Source: Acidobacteriaceae bacterium
GTDB taxonomy: Bacteria > Acidobacteriota > Terriglobia > Bryobacterales > Bryobacteraceae
DNA: 7,366 nucleotides
Assembly (NCBI GenBank): GCA_019245255.1
Contig: JAFARV010000622.1
Location: 1 to 7,366, forward strand
Direction of reading: 5' to 3'
Of the stretch, positions 1-6,939 are shown piece after piece. Below the pieces are notes generated by a model. The model made no database searches and had not been told where the DNA came from. It saw only the letters and a list, made by a program, of their open reading frames with translations. The stretch's first letter is position 1. Every line of letters begins with the position of its first letter. The position numbers and the translations under genes are program-made.

Positions 1-1754
1 GGCGACTCGGTGCAGTACACAATGGGCCCGCGCTGGAGGGCAACTCGCCCGCGATCGGCTTCGACCTCCTCGGCAGCAAGCACGCGGCGAACTGGCATCG
101 GGAGTTCCAGTTCGATAACATCGCCGGATTTCCAGCGTCGATTCAGCCGTACATAGCCCTTTTCTAACGCCATTTGCATTGAATGGCCATTTACCTTAAG
201 AGAGGGCGTCTCGCTACTAGCGTCTGCAAATCGATACAGTTTGCTTGGGACAACTTGTTCTCGCGCCCAGCCTGGAATTCGCAGATTGATGCTGAAATGT
301 CCTGGTGACTCGGGTTCAATCGTCAATTTGACGTTGCCATCCCACGGGTAACGGGTGTTCTGGTGAATAGTTATCGATCGATCCGAAGTTTTGATGCGGG
401 CCTGGCCGGCAGCGTATAGGTTGACGTAAACAGTGTCGCCCTGATGCGCATACATGTAACCCGGTACGGATGCCATAAATCTGGTGATATTTCCCGGACA
501 GCATGCCACGCCAAACCATGGGCTCCGCTCGTATCCGCCCACTGACTCCAGTGGATTGGGATAGAAGAATGACTTTCCGTCCAAAGACACGCCGGAGATG
601 AGGCCGTTGTATAAGGTTCGTTCCATCACATCGATATATTTTGCATCCGCATGCAACAGAAAGAGCCTGTGATTCCAGAAGTCGTTGCCGACCGCGGCAC
701 ATGTCTCGTTATACGCGGTCAGATTTGGCAATTCGAAGTTATCTCCAAAGGCCTCACCCTCTTTTCGAGAACCTATACCGCCGGTCAGATACAACTTCTT
801 CGAGACAACGTTCTCCCAGATAGCATCGATGGCGGTCACGTAAGCCGTGTCACCGGTCATGGCAGCTACATCAGCCATACCCGAGTACATGTATGTCGCG
901 CGCACGGCGTGTCCCACCGCTTCGCGCTGATCTACGACTCTTAGATTCGCCTGATTGTAGCTGTCTCCGCCAGGGCCGCGTGAATCCAGCATAAATTTCG
1001 CCAAAACCAGATAGCGCCCGTCCCCTGTTACTCCGTAAAGTTTTACAAGGCCCATTTCGACGATCTGGTGACCGGGGTAAATCGCCCGTTTTCCAGGTCC
1101 AAACGTGTTACATAGCAGGTTTGCGGTCTTAATTGAGATGTCCAGCAAAGATCGTTTACCCGTCGCCTGATAGTGTGCTGTGGCTGCCTCGTACAAGTGG
1201 CCAAGATTATAAAGTTCGTGACTGAGCACTTCTTCACTCACCCAACGCTCTTTGCCGGCCCACTTATGGGGATGTTCGGGATTTATGGTCCGCGCCGTGT
1301 ACAAATACCCATCGGGTTCCTGGGCCGCCGCGATCTTCACAATCAAGCTGTCGACATAAGCATCCAGCTTGCGATCGTACTGAACGCTGAGTGTATAAGA
1401 AGCGCCCTCGATGACTTTGTAAACATCGGTGTCGTCAAAGGGATAACCCGGAAGTGTTCGATCGGATGTGTCGCCATGCATGACCGCCGCGGCCCGTACA
1501 AAGTTGGCAACCCGGCCCGTCTCCTCACACTTCTGAAATGCAAACGGAATCGTCACTTTTCGATTTGTCTCGATGCGAGGCGTCCAGAAAGCGTCCTCGA
1601 TATGCACGGCCGTGAACGGCACAGGCTGCACGGGATACCGGCCCGCCGGGGCAGACACTTGGCTACGCGCTGAGCCCGCAACTTGGGCCGCCGCCGGTCG
1701 TCGCGACATAAGGGCCGCGCTAGCGGCCAACAGCGATCTCCGTGAGATTTTCAT
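1..1754 (-). CDS. GH127-type (DUF1680) beta-L-arabinofuranosidase, Tat-exported, 3'-truncated by window edge
   Basis: The minus frame is open from an ATG at 1754 to the window edge (584 codons), and the C-terminus lies outside. The family removes beta-L-arabinofuranosyl residues from plant glycoproteins and pectins, using a catalytic cysteine held by zinc. The N-terminus has a twin-arginine motif (S4-R5-R6-S7-L8-L9), a hydrophobic stretch and an AAA-Q cleavage site near residue 23, so Tat export is likely. The catalytic (alpha/alpha)6 part runs from about 42 to 430, followed by beta-rich sequence. Key residues are intact: GGIGS (325-329), GE (333-334, proposed acid/base), Y-N-E-T-C (348-352, zinc ligands E350 and C352) and A-C-C-P-G-N (417-422, zinc ligand plus nucleophile pair C418/C419). 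Their order matches Bifidobacterium HypBA1 as I remember it. The start has AAAGGGAA 6 nt upstream. Family membership is near certain, but the substrate is not: the related GH146 or an aceric-acid-type hydrolase activity remains possible. It is divergent from the TPR gene. Confidence 0.93.
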   Translation of the reverse strand, partial: MKISRRSLLAASAALMSRRPAAAQVAGSARSQVSAPAGRYPVQPVPFTAVHIEDAFWTPRIETNRKVTIPFAFQKCEETGRVANFVRAAAVMHGDTSDRTLPGYPFDDTDVYKVIEGASYTLSVQYDRKLDAYVDSLIVKIAAAQEPDGYLYTARTINPEHPHKWAGKERWVSEEVLSHELYNLGHLYEAATAHYQATGKRSLLDISIKTANLLCNTFGPGKRAIYPGHQIVEMGLVKLYGVTGDGRYLVLAKFMLDSRGPGGDSYNQANLRVVDQREAVGHAVRATYMYSGMADVAAMTGDTAYVTAIDAIWENVVSKKLYLTGGIGSRKEGEAFGDNFELPNLTAYNETCAAVGNDFWNHRLFLLHADAKYIDVMERTLYNGLISGVSLDGKSFFYPNPLESVGGYERSPWFGVACCPGNITRFMASVPGYMYAHQGDTVYVNLYAAGQARIKTSDRSITIHQNTRYPWDGNVKLTIEPESPGHFSINLRIPGWAREQVVPSKLYRFADASSETPSLKVNGHSMQMALEKGYVRLNRRWKSGDVIELELPMPVRRVLAAEEVEADRGRVALQRGPIVYCTES

Positions 1755-1760
1755 TTGCAA

Positions 1761-1768
1761 TTCCCTTT
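1761..1768 (-). promoter_or_regulatory. Ribosome binding site of the GH127 gene
   Basis: On the minus strand AAAGGGAA lies 6 nt before the ATG at 1754. This supports that start, which also gives a complete twin-arginine signal peptide. Confidence 0.6.
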
Positions 1769-1864
1769 GGTCTTGGTGAGTACGAGTAAGCTCTTCGCAT
1801 TAGTTGCGGGGACTACATCCCAATTACTACTTTAATACTCTTTGATCGTTTTAGACCATTTATT

Positions 1865-1900
1865 ATGAGAACAAGTGATGGAATTCGTGGGGCGAGATGA
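1865..1900 (+). other. 11-codon mini-ORF in frame with, and abutting, the TPR gene start
   Basis: An ATG at 1865 opens a reading frame encoding MRTSDGIRGAR that ends at a TGA (1898-1900), immediately before the TPR gene's ATG (1901) and in the same frame. It has no Shine-Dalgarno sequence, and its ATG overlaps the -10-like TATTAT, which argues against translation. Its three arginines, followed by the hydrophobic start of the TPR protein, would together make a normal signal peptide n-region and h-region. Three readings are open: a translationally coupled leader, a nonsense mutation or base error that shortened the true N-terminus, or coincidence. Confidence 0.25.
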
Positions 1901-3394
1901 ATGCTAGTTGTCTCCGCGCTATTCGGGCTTCTGATTACAGGTGCCTCTACCGGTCAGGCGAGTACGGAAGAGATACACACGATAGTTTCGGAGCTTCATT
2001 CCCGAAAGTACGCCGAAGCCCTCGCGGTCCTTAGAGGTGCGCTCGCAACTTCCCCGAGAGATCCGCGACTCTGGACTCTGAATGGCTTCGCATTGCTCCA
2101 CCTCGGCCAGAATAAGGAGGCGCTGACGTCCTATGAACGCGCTCTCGAGATATCGCCGGATTACGTACCGGCACTGGAAGGGGACGCCGAGATTCGATTT
2201 AGCGCGTCCGACCGGAAAGCTATCCCCCTCTTAAAGAAGATCGTGAGTGTCGATCCGAAAAACGAAACGGCTCATGCCATGCTGGGTTCGCTTGCGTTTC
2301 TGCGCGGCGATTGCGTAATCGCAGCAAGCGAGTTCGGCCAGTCTTCTGCTCTCATTGCGTCCCAGCCGGACGCGTTGAAACAGCAAGCCTACTGCCTTGT
2401 TAAGCTCAAACGCGAGTCAGAAGCACTTGCGGCATTCGAGCGGCTGAGCGAACTTGAGCCGAATAACCACGCCATCACATATAACGTCGCCCTTCTCGAG
2501 TCGATGGAGGGAAACTATCAGGAAACGATCAAAAGGTTAGAACCGCTTGTTCGTTCCGGACCACCTGAACCGGAGATCCTCGATGTACTTGCGGAGGCGT
2601 ACGAGGCCACTTCTTCCACTCCGCAAGCAGTAGCCGCCTTGCGTGAAGCGATTGTCTTAGCTCCGGACGAGCCATCTTACTATGTAGATTTCGCCGACAT
2701 ATGCCTAGCCCATTCCTCGTATCAAGTGGGCGTTGACATGCTAACTTCCGGTCTAAGGCGTCTTCCCCGCTCCGCACCCTTGTATCTCGCACGAGGCATT
2801 CTGTATGTTCAGCTTGGCGAATACGACAAAGGCGAACAAGACTTCGGCCAAGCGGAACAACTGGCTCCAAACGCGCAAGCCAGTCCAGAGGTTCAGGGGT
2901 TAGCCGAATTGCAGCGCAACAATTTGCCTCAGGCCGAAGTAACCGTGCGAAGCCGTCTCCAAAAGCAACCGAATAACGCTTTCTTGCACTATCTACTTGC
3001 TGAGATCCTGGTGCGCAAAGGTGCGGCCGCCGGGAGTCCCGCTTTCACCGAAGCCGTCAACTCTGCGGAACGAGCGGTTGCCCTACAGCCGAATCTTGCT
3101 TTAGCAAGAGACCTGTTGGGACGACTATATCTTTCAGAAGGGAAACTTAACCAGGCGATCATCCAGAGCCAACTCGCGTACAGCCAGGATCCGGACGATC
3201 AAACTGCGCTCTATCATCTGATTGTTGCCCTGCGCAAAGGGCACAGAGACTCGGAGATTCCTCCACTCTCGAAGAAATTGACGCAGCTGCGCGAGCATCT
3301 TCGAGCAAAGGAAGCTGCTCAACGCAAATATACCCTTGTCGAGGTGACCCCACCCCAAAAGCCGGGAATTGAAATTCAAGAGCCGAGTAAGTGA
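1901..3394 (+). CDS. Exported TPR-repeat protein (about 12 tetratricopeptide repeats)
   Basis: This is a 497-residue protein of stacked tetratricopeptide repeats, which normally act as protein-binding scaffolds; no enzymatic domain is visible. The N-terminus (about 1-20) is hydrophobic and ends in a plausible cleavage site, T-G-Q-A then S. It has no positive charge before the hydrophobic core, which is odd for a signal peptide. Clear repeats with the G/A-Y-F-A-P pattern include about 56-89 (LGQNKEALTSYERAL), 155-188 (LKRESEALAAFERL) and 292-325 (LGEYDKGEQDFGQA), and degenerate repeats fill the rest from about 21 to 440. The tail (about 451-497) is charged, then proline-rich, and may be a helix plus a flexible end. 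The start is fixed by an in-frame TGA directly upstream; GGGGCGAG lies 4 nt before the ATG. Similar TPR proteins are common near Oar-like receptors in Acidobacteriota, but this one is transcribed convergently with its receptor neighbour. The exact role is unknown. Confidence 0.9.
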   Translation: MLVVSALFGLLITGASTGQASTEEIHTIVSELHSRKYAEALAVLRGALATSPRDPRLWTLNGFALLHLGQNKEALTSYERALEISPDYVPALEGDAEIRFSASDRKAIPLLKKIVSVDPKNETAHAMLGSLAFLRGDCVIAASEFGQSSALIASQPDALKQQAYCLVKLKRESEALAAFERLSELEPNNHAITYNVALLESMEGNYQETIKRLEPLVRSGPPEPEILDVLAEAYEATSSTPQAVAALREAIVLAPDEPSYYVDFADICLAHSSYQVGVDMLTSGLRRLPRSAPLYLARGILYVQLGEYDKGEQDFGQAEQLAPNAQASPEVQGLAELQRNNLPQAEVTVRSRLQKQPNNAFLHYLLAEILVRKGAAAGSPAFTEAVNSAERAVALQPNLALARDLLGRLYLSEGKLNQAIIQSQLAYSQDPDDQTALYHLIVALRKGHRDSEIPPLSKKLTQLREHLRAKEAAQRKYTLVEVTPPQKPGIEIQEPSK

Positions 3395-3401
3395 GATCGC
3401 G
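3395..3401. other. 7-bp tail-to-tail junction
   Basis: The TGA of the TPR gene ends at 3394 and the minus-strand TAG of the receptor occupies 3402-3404. Seven bases cannot hold an intrinsic terminator, and I see no strong hairpin with a T-run just inside either gene. Transcripts from the two sides probably overlap at their 3' ends or stop by another mechanism. Confidence 0.85.
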
Positions 3402-6400
3402 CTAAAACACGATATTCGCACCTATCTGGATCCATCTGGGAAGTGACTGTCCCGTGACCTTGCCAAACGTAGAGCTTGAAACATCGGCCTGCACACTCTG
3501 ATCGAAGCCGTTTTGACTGTTGAAGAAGTTTAGATTCGGATGATTGAATATGTTGAAAAACTCGAACCGAAGCTGAAGTTTAACGCGTTCAGTAATAGCC
3601 GTATCCTTCAGCAACGCGGCATCGGTTTCCGCGAACCGGGGCGCTCGAAATCCGCCCCAGACTTCATTACCGAGAGTGCCGAGTGCCGGAATGGTGAATT
3701 GTCCTGGCTGAAACACGGTTCCGCTCAGCCAGGCCTGTCTCGACGTGTTTTGCTTATAACTTGTCACGTTCGGATAAGAATAGTTATCCCCGTTTGCTAG
3801 AAAATCTCCACATGGGCTACTCCGGCCCAAAACGGTCCCGGGAACCTCGTTGAGGCAGAAGGGAGCAGTTGAGAACACGGTGAACGGATATCCACTCTGA
3901 AGAATGGACGTGCCACTCACGGACCAACCGCCGGTTACGCGGCCCGTAAACCCGTGCCCACTGTTCAGTCCCGGAATTTGGTAATTCCATGCGAGCGAAA
4001 GGCGATTTGGTGCATCCCAAACAGACGGCCCATAATACTGATGAGGATTCAGGTAGGTCGGAAGGTATTGCGTATCGTCCCGCGACCGCGACCGGGTGTA
4101 GGACAGCGTGACAAAGCCTCTATTGCCAAACCGTCCACGTACCTGACTGATGAAAGCGTCATATCTGGACACGCGATCATTGGTCGTATATAAGATCTGA
4201 CCGAAGCTTGTATTCAAACGCGTCGGGACAAGGCTCTGATGCTGGATCAAATCTCCGGCATACTGATTAATATCCTGGCCATAGTTCACGTTCCCTTGCT
4301 CTCCTCCGGCTGAAAGCAGACTATGGGAAACGGTGCCGGAATAGCCGGCGAAAGCAACAAGATTGGGGCCCAACTTACGCTCCGCGCTGGCGGAATAGTT
4401 ATATGTAACCGGAGAATTCAGGTTGGAATTAATGCCGCCGACATTGAACTGAAGGCCCGTAATACCACCTTGTGAGTTGAGCTGCCCAGCAGGTAGAGCT
4501 GGGTAAGTGTATCCAAACGGCGGCTTAGTGTTGTTCGTACCAAAGCTCAGTAGTGGTGGCGTTGCAGTCCCGCCGTAGAATGTCGGATAGATTGGACCCG
4601 GAGGATTGCCTCGGTACTCCTCCTGAACATTCGCCATTGTGGGCCAATTGTGAAACACGCCTGCGCCGGCTCGGATCGACCATGTCCCTTTGCCGGTTGG
4701 ATCCCATGCAACTCCTCCACGGGGGCTTAGGACGTCGGTGATGGAGCGGTTTAACGCGTGATGATGTTCGACTAAGCTGCCATTTGCAATCTGTTGGCTA
4801 AGAGTCTGTCCCGGCCCGTAAAAGAAGTTAGAAAAGGTCGTCAGCGGATCTCGTGAATAAGGGTTCCCAAAATCATCCCAACGGATGCCATAGTTCACCG
4901 TCAGGTTGTTCCTGATCTTCCAGCTGTCTTCAGCGAACAAACCCCAAGTCTGGCTGGCGGCGTTCCAATCCCACAGCACTGGCTGCCCGGTAAGCGGATT
5001 GTACGCGACGCCGGTTTCGTTATAGGGCCGGTCCTCGACGAGATCAATAAGATTATTGAACTGGAACGTCGGTTGAGCATGTGGGCCTTGAAAATCCTCC
5101 ACGTCGTCTCCAAACCAGCCTTCATACCCGAACCTGAGATCATGCGCGCCTCGAATGTGCGTCAGCACGTCCCGCCAGTGGTAATTGTGCTGGATAAAGT
5201 CGCCTAAAGCGAACCCATCCCCAAAACCCGATCCCATGCCGGTGACATTGACAACGGGAACAGTGAATAAACCAGATGATGGTGTAATTCCTTCCACTCT
5301 ATTGAGAGCAAATTGCACTTCGTTCAGAGTTGTAGGTGAAAAATTGTGGGTCTCGTTGATTTGAAGGGCCCGCTGATACGTGTTGTTGCCGGTGATGAAC
5401 TCAGGCCGGACATTCGAACCGCCGAAATCGACTGTTGTCCGATACCAACTTCCATAAATGCGATCGTTCTTGAAGTATTTGTCGACTCGTACACTCCATT
5501 GCCTTCCATTCCGGAAGTTGGTTTCACTGAAGACTCCGGTGTCGAGAACCGGAAGACTGCATGGAACAAAGGCGGCATTGGCGGTACCACAGCTACCTGG
5601 AAAGAGTTGTGCCGCCGTCTGGGAACTGGTCGCGACAGCGTTTGCCGGCTTGTAACTGGTCAGCAGTTTCGTGCCGAATGTGTTCGGGAAGTTAGCTTGA
5701 GCCCACGAGGTGAATGCCGGGTCTTCAAACGTTGTGACACTCCCGGCGGCGGCTGACGACCAGAGTGGCTCGATCGAGAAGAAGAAAAAGAACTGGTGAT
5801 GCGGAATGATAGGACCGCCGACGGTGGCCGACATGTTGTTGCTGTGGAACGGGGCGTAGTTATGAACAAACTCCGTGCCTGCGAACAGATGCTGATTGGT
5901 GAAATAGTCGCCGACATTACCATGAAACGCATCTGTCCCCGATTTCGTGGTGAAGATCATCTGAATTGAGCTCGCCCGTCCATAGTCGACGTTGTACGTG
6001 TTTGTCTGAATGCTCGTTTCGGCAATCGAATCCGGATTAGGTGTTAAGTTCAAGACACCCGGGCGGATAGCGCTCGAAACGTCCAGGCCATCCACCACGA
6101 ACATGTTTCCGACACTGCCCTGACCGTTTGCGCTGAGGTCAACCTGTGTCTCGGTTGAATAATTGTCAACTCCTGACCCGGGACTGCCGCTGGTCGTCGT
6201 ACCTAGTCCAACAGCTCCGGGCGCGAGCGTGGCAAGTGAGATCATGTTTCTGCCGGCAAGGGGGAGAGTGGTTAACGCTTGAGTTTCCAGGGTCAGCTGA
6301 TTGCGAGTTTCTGCAGTGTTAAGGAGAGGTGCTTCGCCGGTGACCTGAATCGCCGTAGCGGCTGTGGCGACCGTCACCGTAATCGGGACGTTTAGATTCT

Positions 6401-6707
6401 GGTCAGGCTCGAGATCGGCATTTAGCATCGTCTTCGAGAAACCGCTGGCTTCCGCTGTCAGTCGATACCGCCCTGCGCCCAGGCTCACGAACCTGTAGTT
6501 ACCACTTTCGTCCGAGGTCGTCGTTACGGTGAGTTGAGTTGCTTCCTTAAGAAGCGTGACAGTCGCCTTCGGCACGACTGCCCCGCTTGGGTCCGTAACG
6601 ACACCCTGAATACTGGCATTGAATTGCGCGCGGCAGACCTGCACGGCAATAAGCAGCGCAAGCGAGCATGAAAATACAGGGATAGAGACGAAACATCTCC
6701 TCGACAT
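3402..6707 (-). CDS. Oar-like TonB-dependent outer-membrane receptor with carboxypeptidase-regulatory-like domain
   Basis: A complete 1101-residue receptor, the usual size for this family. It should import a ligand across the outer membrane using TonB-ExbBD energy. Residues 1-27 are a Sec signal peptide (SRR n-region, long hydrophobic core, C-R-A cleavage before QF). Residues about 30-108 form the carboxypeptidase-regulatory-like beta-sandwich (QGVVTDPSGA, SGNYRFVSLGAGRY, TAEASGF). The plug covers about 120-255 (GEAPLLNT, LPLAGRN, NMFVVDGLDV, YGRASSIQM). The barrel follows, with TTKSGTDAFHGN at its start, FFFFFSIEP (306-314) and the typical NIFNHPN near the end (1052-1058). It ends in a C-terminal Phe, as barrel proteins do. 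Cysteine pairs C373/C383 and C951/C966 could form disulfides in surface loops. There is no N-terminal STN domain, so FecR/sigma-type signalling through this receptor is unlikely. The start has AAGGGAG 5 nt upstream. Substrate is unknown; carbohydrate is inferred only from context. Confidence 0.95.
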   Translation of the reverse strand: MSRRCFVSIPVFSCSLALLIAVQVCRAQFNASIQGVVTDPSGAVVPKATVTLLKEATQLTVTTTSDESGNYRFVSLGAGRYRLTAEASGFSKTMLNADLEPDQNLNVPITVTVATAATAIQVTGEAPLLNTAETRNQLTLETQALTTLPLAGRNMISLATLAPGAVGLGTTTSGSPGSGVDNYSTETQVDLSANGQGSVGNMFVVDGLDVSSAIRPGVLNLTPNPDSIAETSIQTNTYNVDYGRASSIQMIFTTKSGTDAFHGNVGDYFTNQHLFAGTEFVHNYAPFHSNNMSATVGGPIIPHHQFFFFFSIEPLWSSAAAGSVTTFEDPAFTSWAQANFPNTFGTKLLTSYKPANAVATSSQTAAQLFPGSCGTANAAFVPCSLPVLDTGVFSETNFRNGRQWSVRVDKYFKNDRIYGSWYRTTVDFGGSNVRPEFITGNNTYQRALQINETHNFSPTTLNEVQFALNRVEGITPSSGLFTVPVVNVTGMGSGFGDGFALGDFIQHNYHWRDVLTHIRGAHDLRFGYEGWFGDDVEDFQGPHAQPTFQFNNLIDLVEDRPYNETGVAYNPLTGQPVLWDWNAASQTWGLFAEDSWKIRNNLTVNYGIRWDDFGNPYSRDPLTTFSNFFYGPGQTLSQQIANGSLVEHHHALNRSITDVLSPRGGVAWDPTGKGTWSIRAGAGVFHNWPTMANVQEEYRGNPPGPIYPTFYGGTATPPLLSFGTNNTKPPFGYTYPALPAGQLNSQGGITGLQFNVGGINSNLNSPVTYNYSASAERKLGPNLVAFAGYSGTVSHSLLSAGGEQGNVNYGQDINQYAGDLIQHQSLVPTRLNTSFGQILYTTNDRVSRYDAFISQVRGRFGNRGFVTLSYTRSRSRDDTQYLPTYLNPHQYYGPSVWDAPNRLSLAWNYQIPGLNSGHGFTGRVTGGWSVSGTSILQSGYPFTVFSTAPFCLNEVPGTVLGRSSPCGDFLANGDNYSYPNVTSYKQNTSRQAWLSGTVFQPGQFTIPALGTLGNEVWGGFRAPRFAETDAALLKDTAITERVKLQLRFEFFNIFNHPNLNFFNSQNGFDQSVQADVSSSTFGKVTGQSLPRWIQIGANIVF

Positions 6708-6712
6708 AGAGA

Positions 6713-6719
6713 CTCCCTT
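6713..6719 (-). promoter_or_regulatory. Ribosome binding site of the complete receptor gene
   Basis: On the minus strand AAGGGAG lies 5 nt before the ATG at 6707, supporting that start. Confidence 0.65.
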
Positions 6720-6760
6720 CCGCCGGTGGCGGCTGTAAACCAGAAAGTTTTGTACTACCG

Positions 6761-6789
6761 GATATACACCGAAACAGAATGCGAGTCAA
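6761..6789 (-). promoter_or_regulatory. Candidate sigma70-type promoter of the complete receptor gene
   Basis: On the minus strand TTGACT (6784-6789) is followed after exactly 17 bp by TATATC (6761-6766), matching 5/6 and 4/6 of the consensus boxes. The predicted transcription start is near 6754, giving a leader of about 47 nt before the ATG at 6707. The operator-like palindrome at 6792-6805 lies 2 bp upstream of this -35 box. Confidence 0.5.
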
Positions 6790-6791
6790 TA

Positions 6792-6805
6792 TGCAAGCGG
6801 TTGCA
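6792..6805. promoter_or_regulatory. LacI/GalR-family operator-like palindrome, site 1
   Basis: TGCAAGCGGTTGCA is a 14-bp palindrome, broken only at its sixth and ninth bases, with the central CG step typical of LacI-family operators. It matches all ten fixed bases of TGnAAnCGnTTnCA. Its centre is about 44 bp upstream of the predicted minus-strand start and about 84 bp upstream of the predicted plus-strand start. The binding protein is not in the window. Confidence 0.6.
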
Positions 6806-6847
6806 GCCCGCGGTTGTCTTGTGAAAACCAAGTCTAAATTTTTTCCG

Positions 6848-6876
6848 TTGACAGCAGGTCTAAGTGCGAGTACGAT
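6848..6876 (+). promoter_or_regulatory. Strong candidate sigma70-type promoter of the second receptor gene
   Basis: A perfect -35 box TTGACA (6848-6853) is followed by a 17-bp spacer and TACGAT (6871-6876), which keeps the important first, second and last bases of the -10 box. An A/T run directly upstream (about 6835-6844) resembles an UP element. The predicted transcription start is near 6883, giving a leader of about 57 nt before the ATG at 6940. Confidence 0.65.
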
Positions 6877-6879
6877 CTC

Positions 6880-6893
6880 TGTAATCGCTTGCA
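6880..6893. promoter_or_regulatory. LacI/GalR-family operator-like palindrome, site 2
   Basis: TGTAATCGCTTGCA matches all ten fixed bases of TGnAAnCGnTTnCA and shares the right arm TTGCA with site 1. It covers the predicted plus-strand transcription start (centre about +4), a classical position for repression by a LacI-type protein. The centres of sites 1 and 2 are 88 bp apart. Confidence 0.65.
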
Positions 6894-6903
6894 GTTCTGG
6901 TCG

Positions 6904-6922
6904 CGAGGTTGCTGCAGCCTCG
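6904..6922 (+). promoter_or_regulatory. Leader hairpin just upstream of the second receptor's Shine-Dalgarno sequence
   Basis: CGAGG (6904-6908) pairs with CCTCG (6918-6922). The stem extends by a U-G and a U-A pair to 7 bp around a 5-nt loop (6911-6915). It lies 3 nt before the Shine-Dalgarno sequence, within the predicted leader RNA. It has no T-run, so it is not a terminator; it could affect translation or RNA stability. Confidence 0.35.
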
Positions 6923-6925
6923 AAC

Positions 6926-6933
6926 AAGGAGGT
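6926..6933 (+). promoter_or_regulatory. Perfect Shine-Dalgarno sequence of the second receptor gene
   Basis: AAGGAGGT is fully complementary to the usual 16S rRNA 3' end. It is followed by six C residues and then the ATG at 6940, an ideal spacing that fixes the start. Confidence 0.85.
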
Positions 6934-6939
6934 CCCCCC

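Larger units (their letters stand above)
1755..1900. other. Divergent intergenic region between the GH127 and TPR genes
   Basis: These 146 bp must hold the promoters of both flanking genes, since the genes point away from each other. An AT-rich patch at 1861-1867 reads TATTAT on the plus strand and CATAAT on the minus strand. Both are 5/6 matches to a -10 box, but neither has a convincing -35 box at 16-18 bp. A small imperfect inverted repeat (GGGA, 5-nt loop, TCCC) sits at 1809-1821. No LacI-type operator like those between the receptors is present. Promoter assignment is therefore weak. Confidence 0.35.

Noticed and set aside
373..382. Perfect palindrome ATCGATCGAT
   Set aside because: It lies inside the GH127 coding sequence and encodes ordinary residues (around S-D-R-S-I); a short palindrome of this kind is expected by chance.
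1173..1673. 166-codon plus-strand open frame inside the GH127 gene
   Set aside because: It is antisense to a gene with intact catalytic motifs, shows no recognisable domain, and has low-complexity basic composition typical of shadow frames.
1838..1853. Possible LacI-type site near the AT-rich patch (TTTGATCGTTTTAG)
   Set aside because: It has the central CG and TT but misses about half of the fixed positions, including both outer ends, so it is not comparable to the sites at 6792 and 6880.
5346..5756. 136-codon plus-strand open frame inside the receptor gene
   Set aside because: It is antisense to a well-conserved receptor barrel and plug region, with no recognisable motif.
5772..5796. Purine-rich run on the plus strand
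   Set aside because: It encodes the five-Phe run of the receptor on the opposite strand, a usual feature of Oar-like barrels, so it is not a regulatory or repeat element.
6797..6816. Direct repeat of GCGGTTG at 13-bp spacing
   Set aside because: Only 7 bases, and the second copy lacks the opposite arm of the operator, so it may be chance or at most a half-site.
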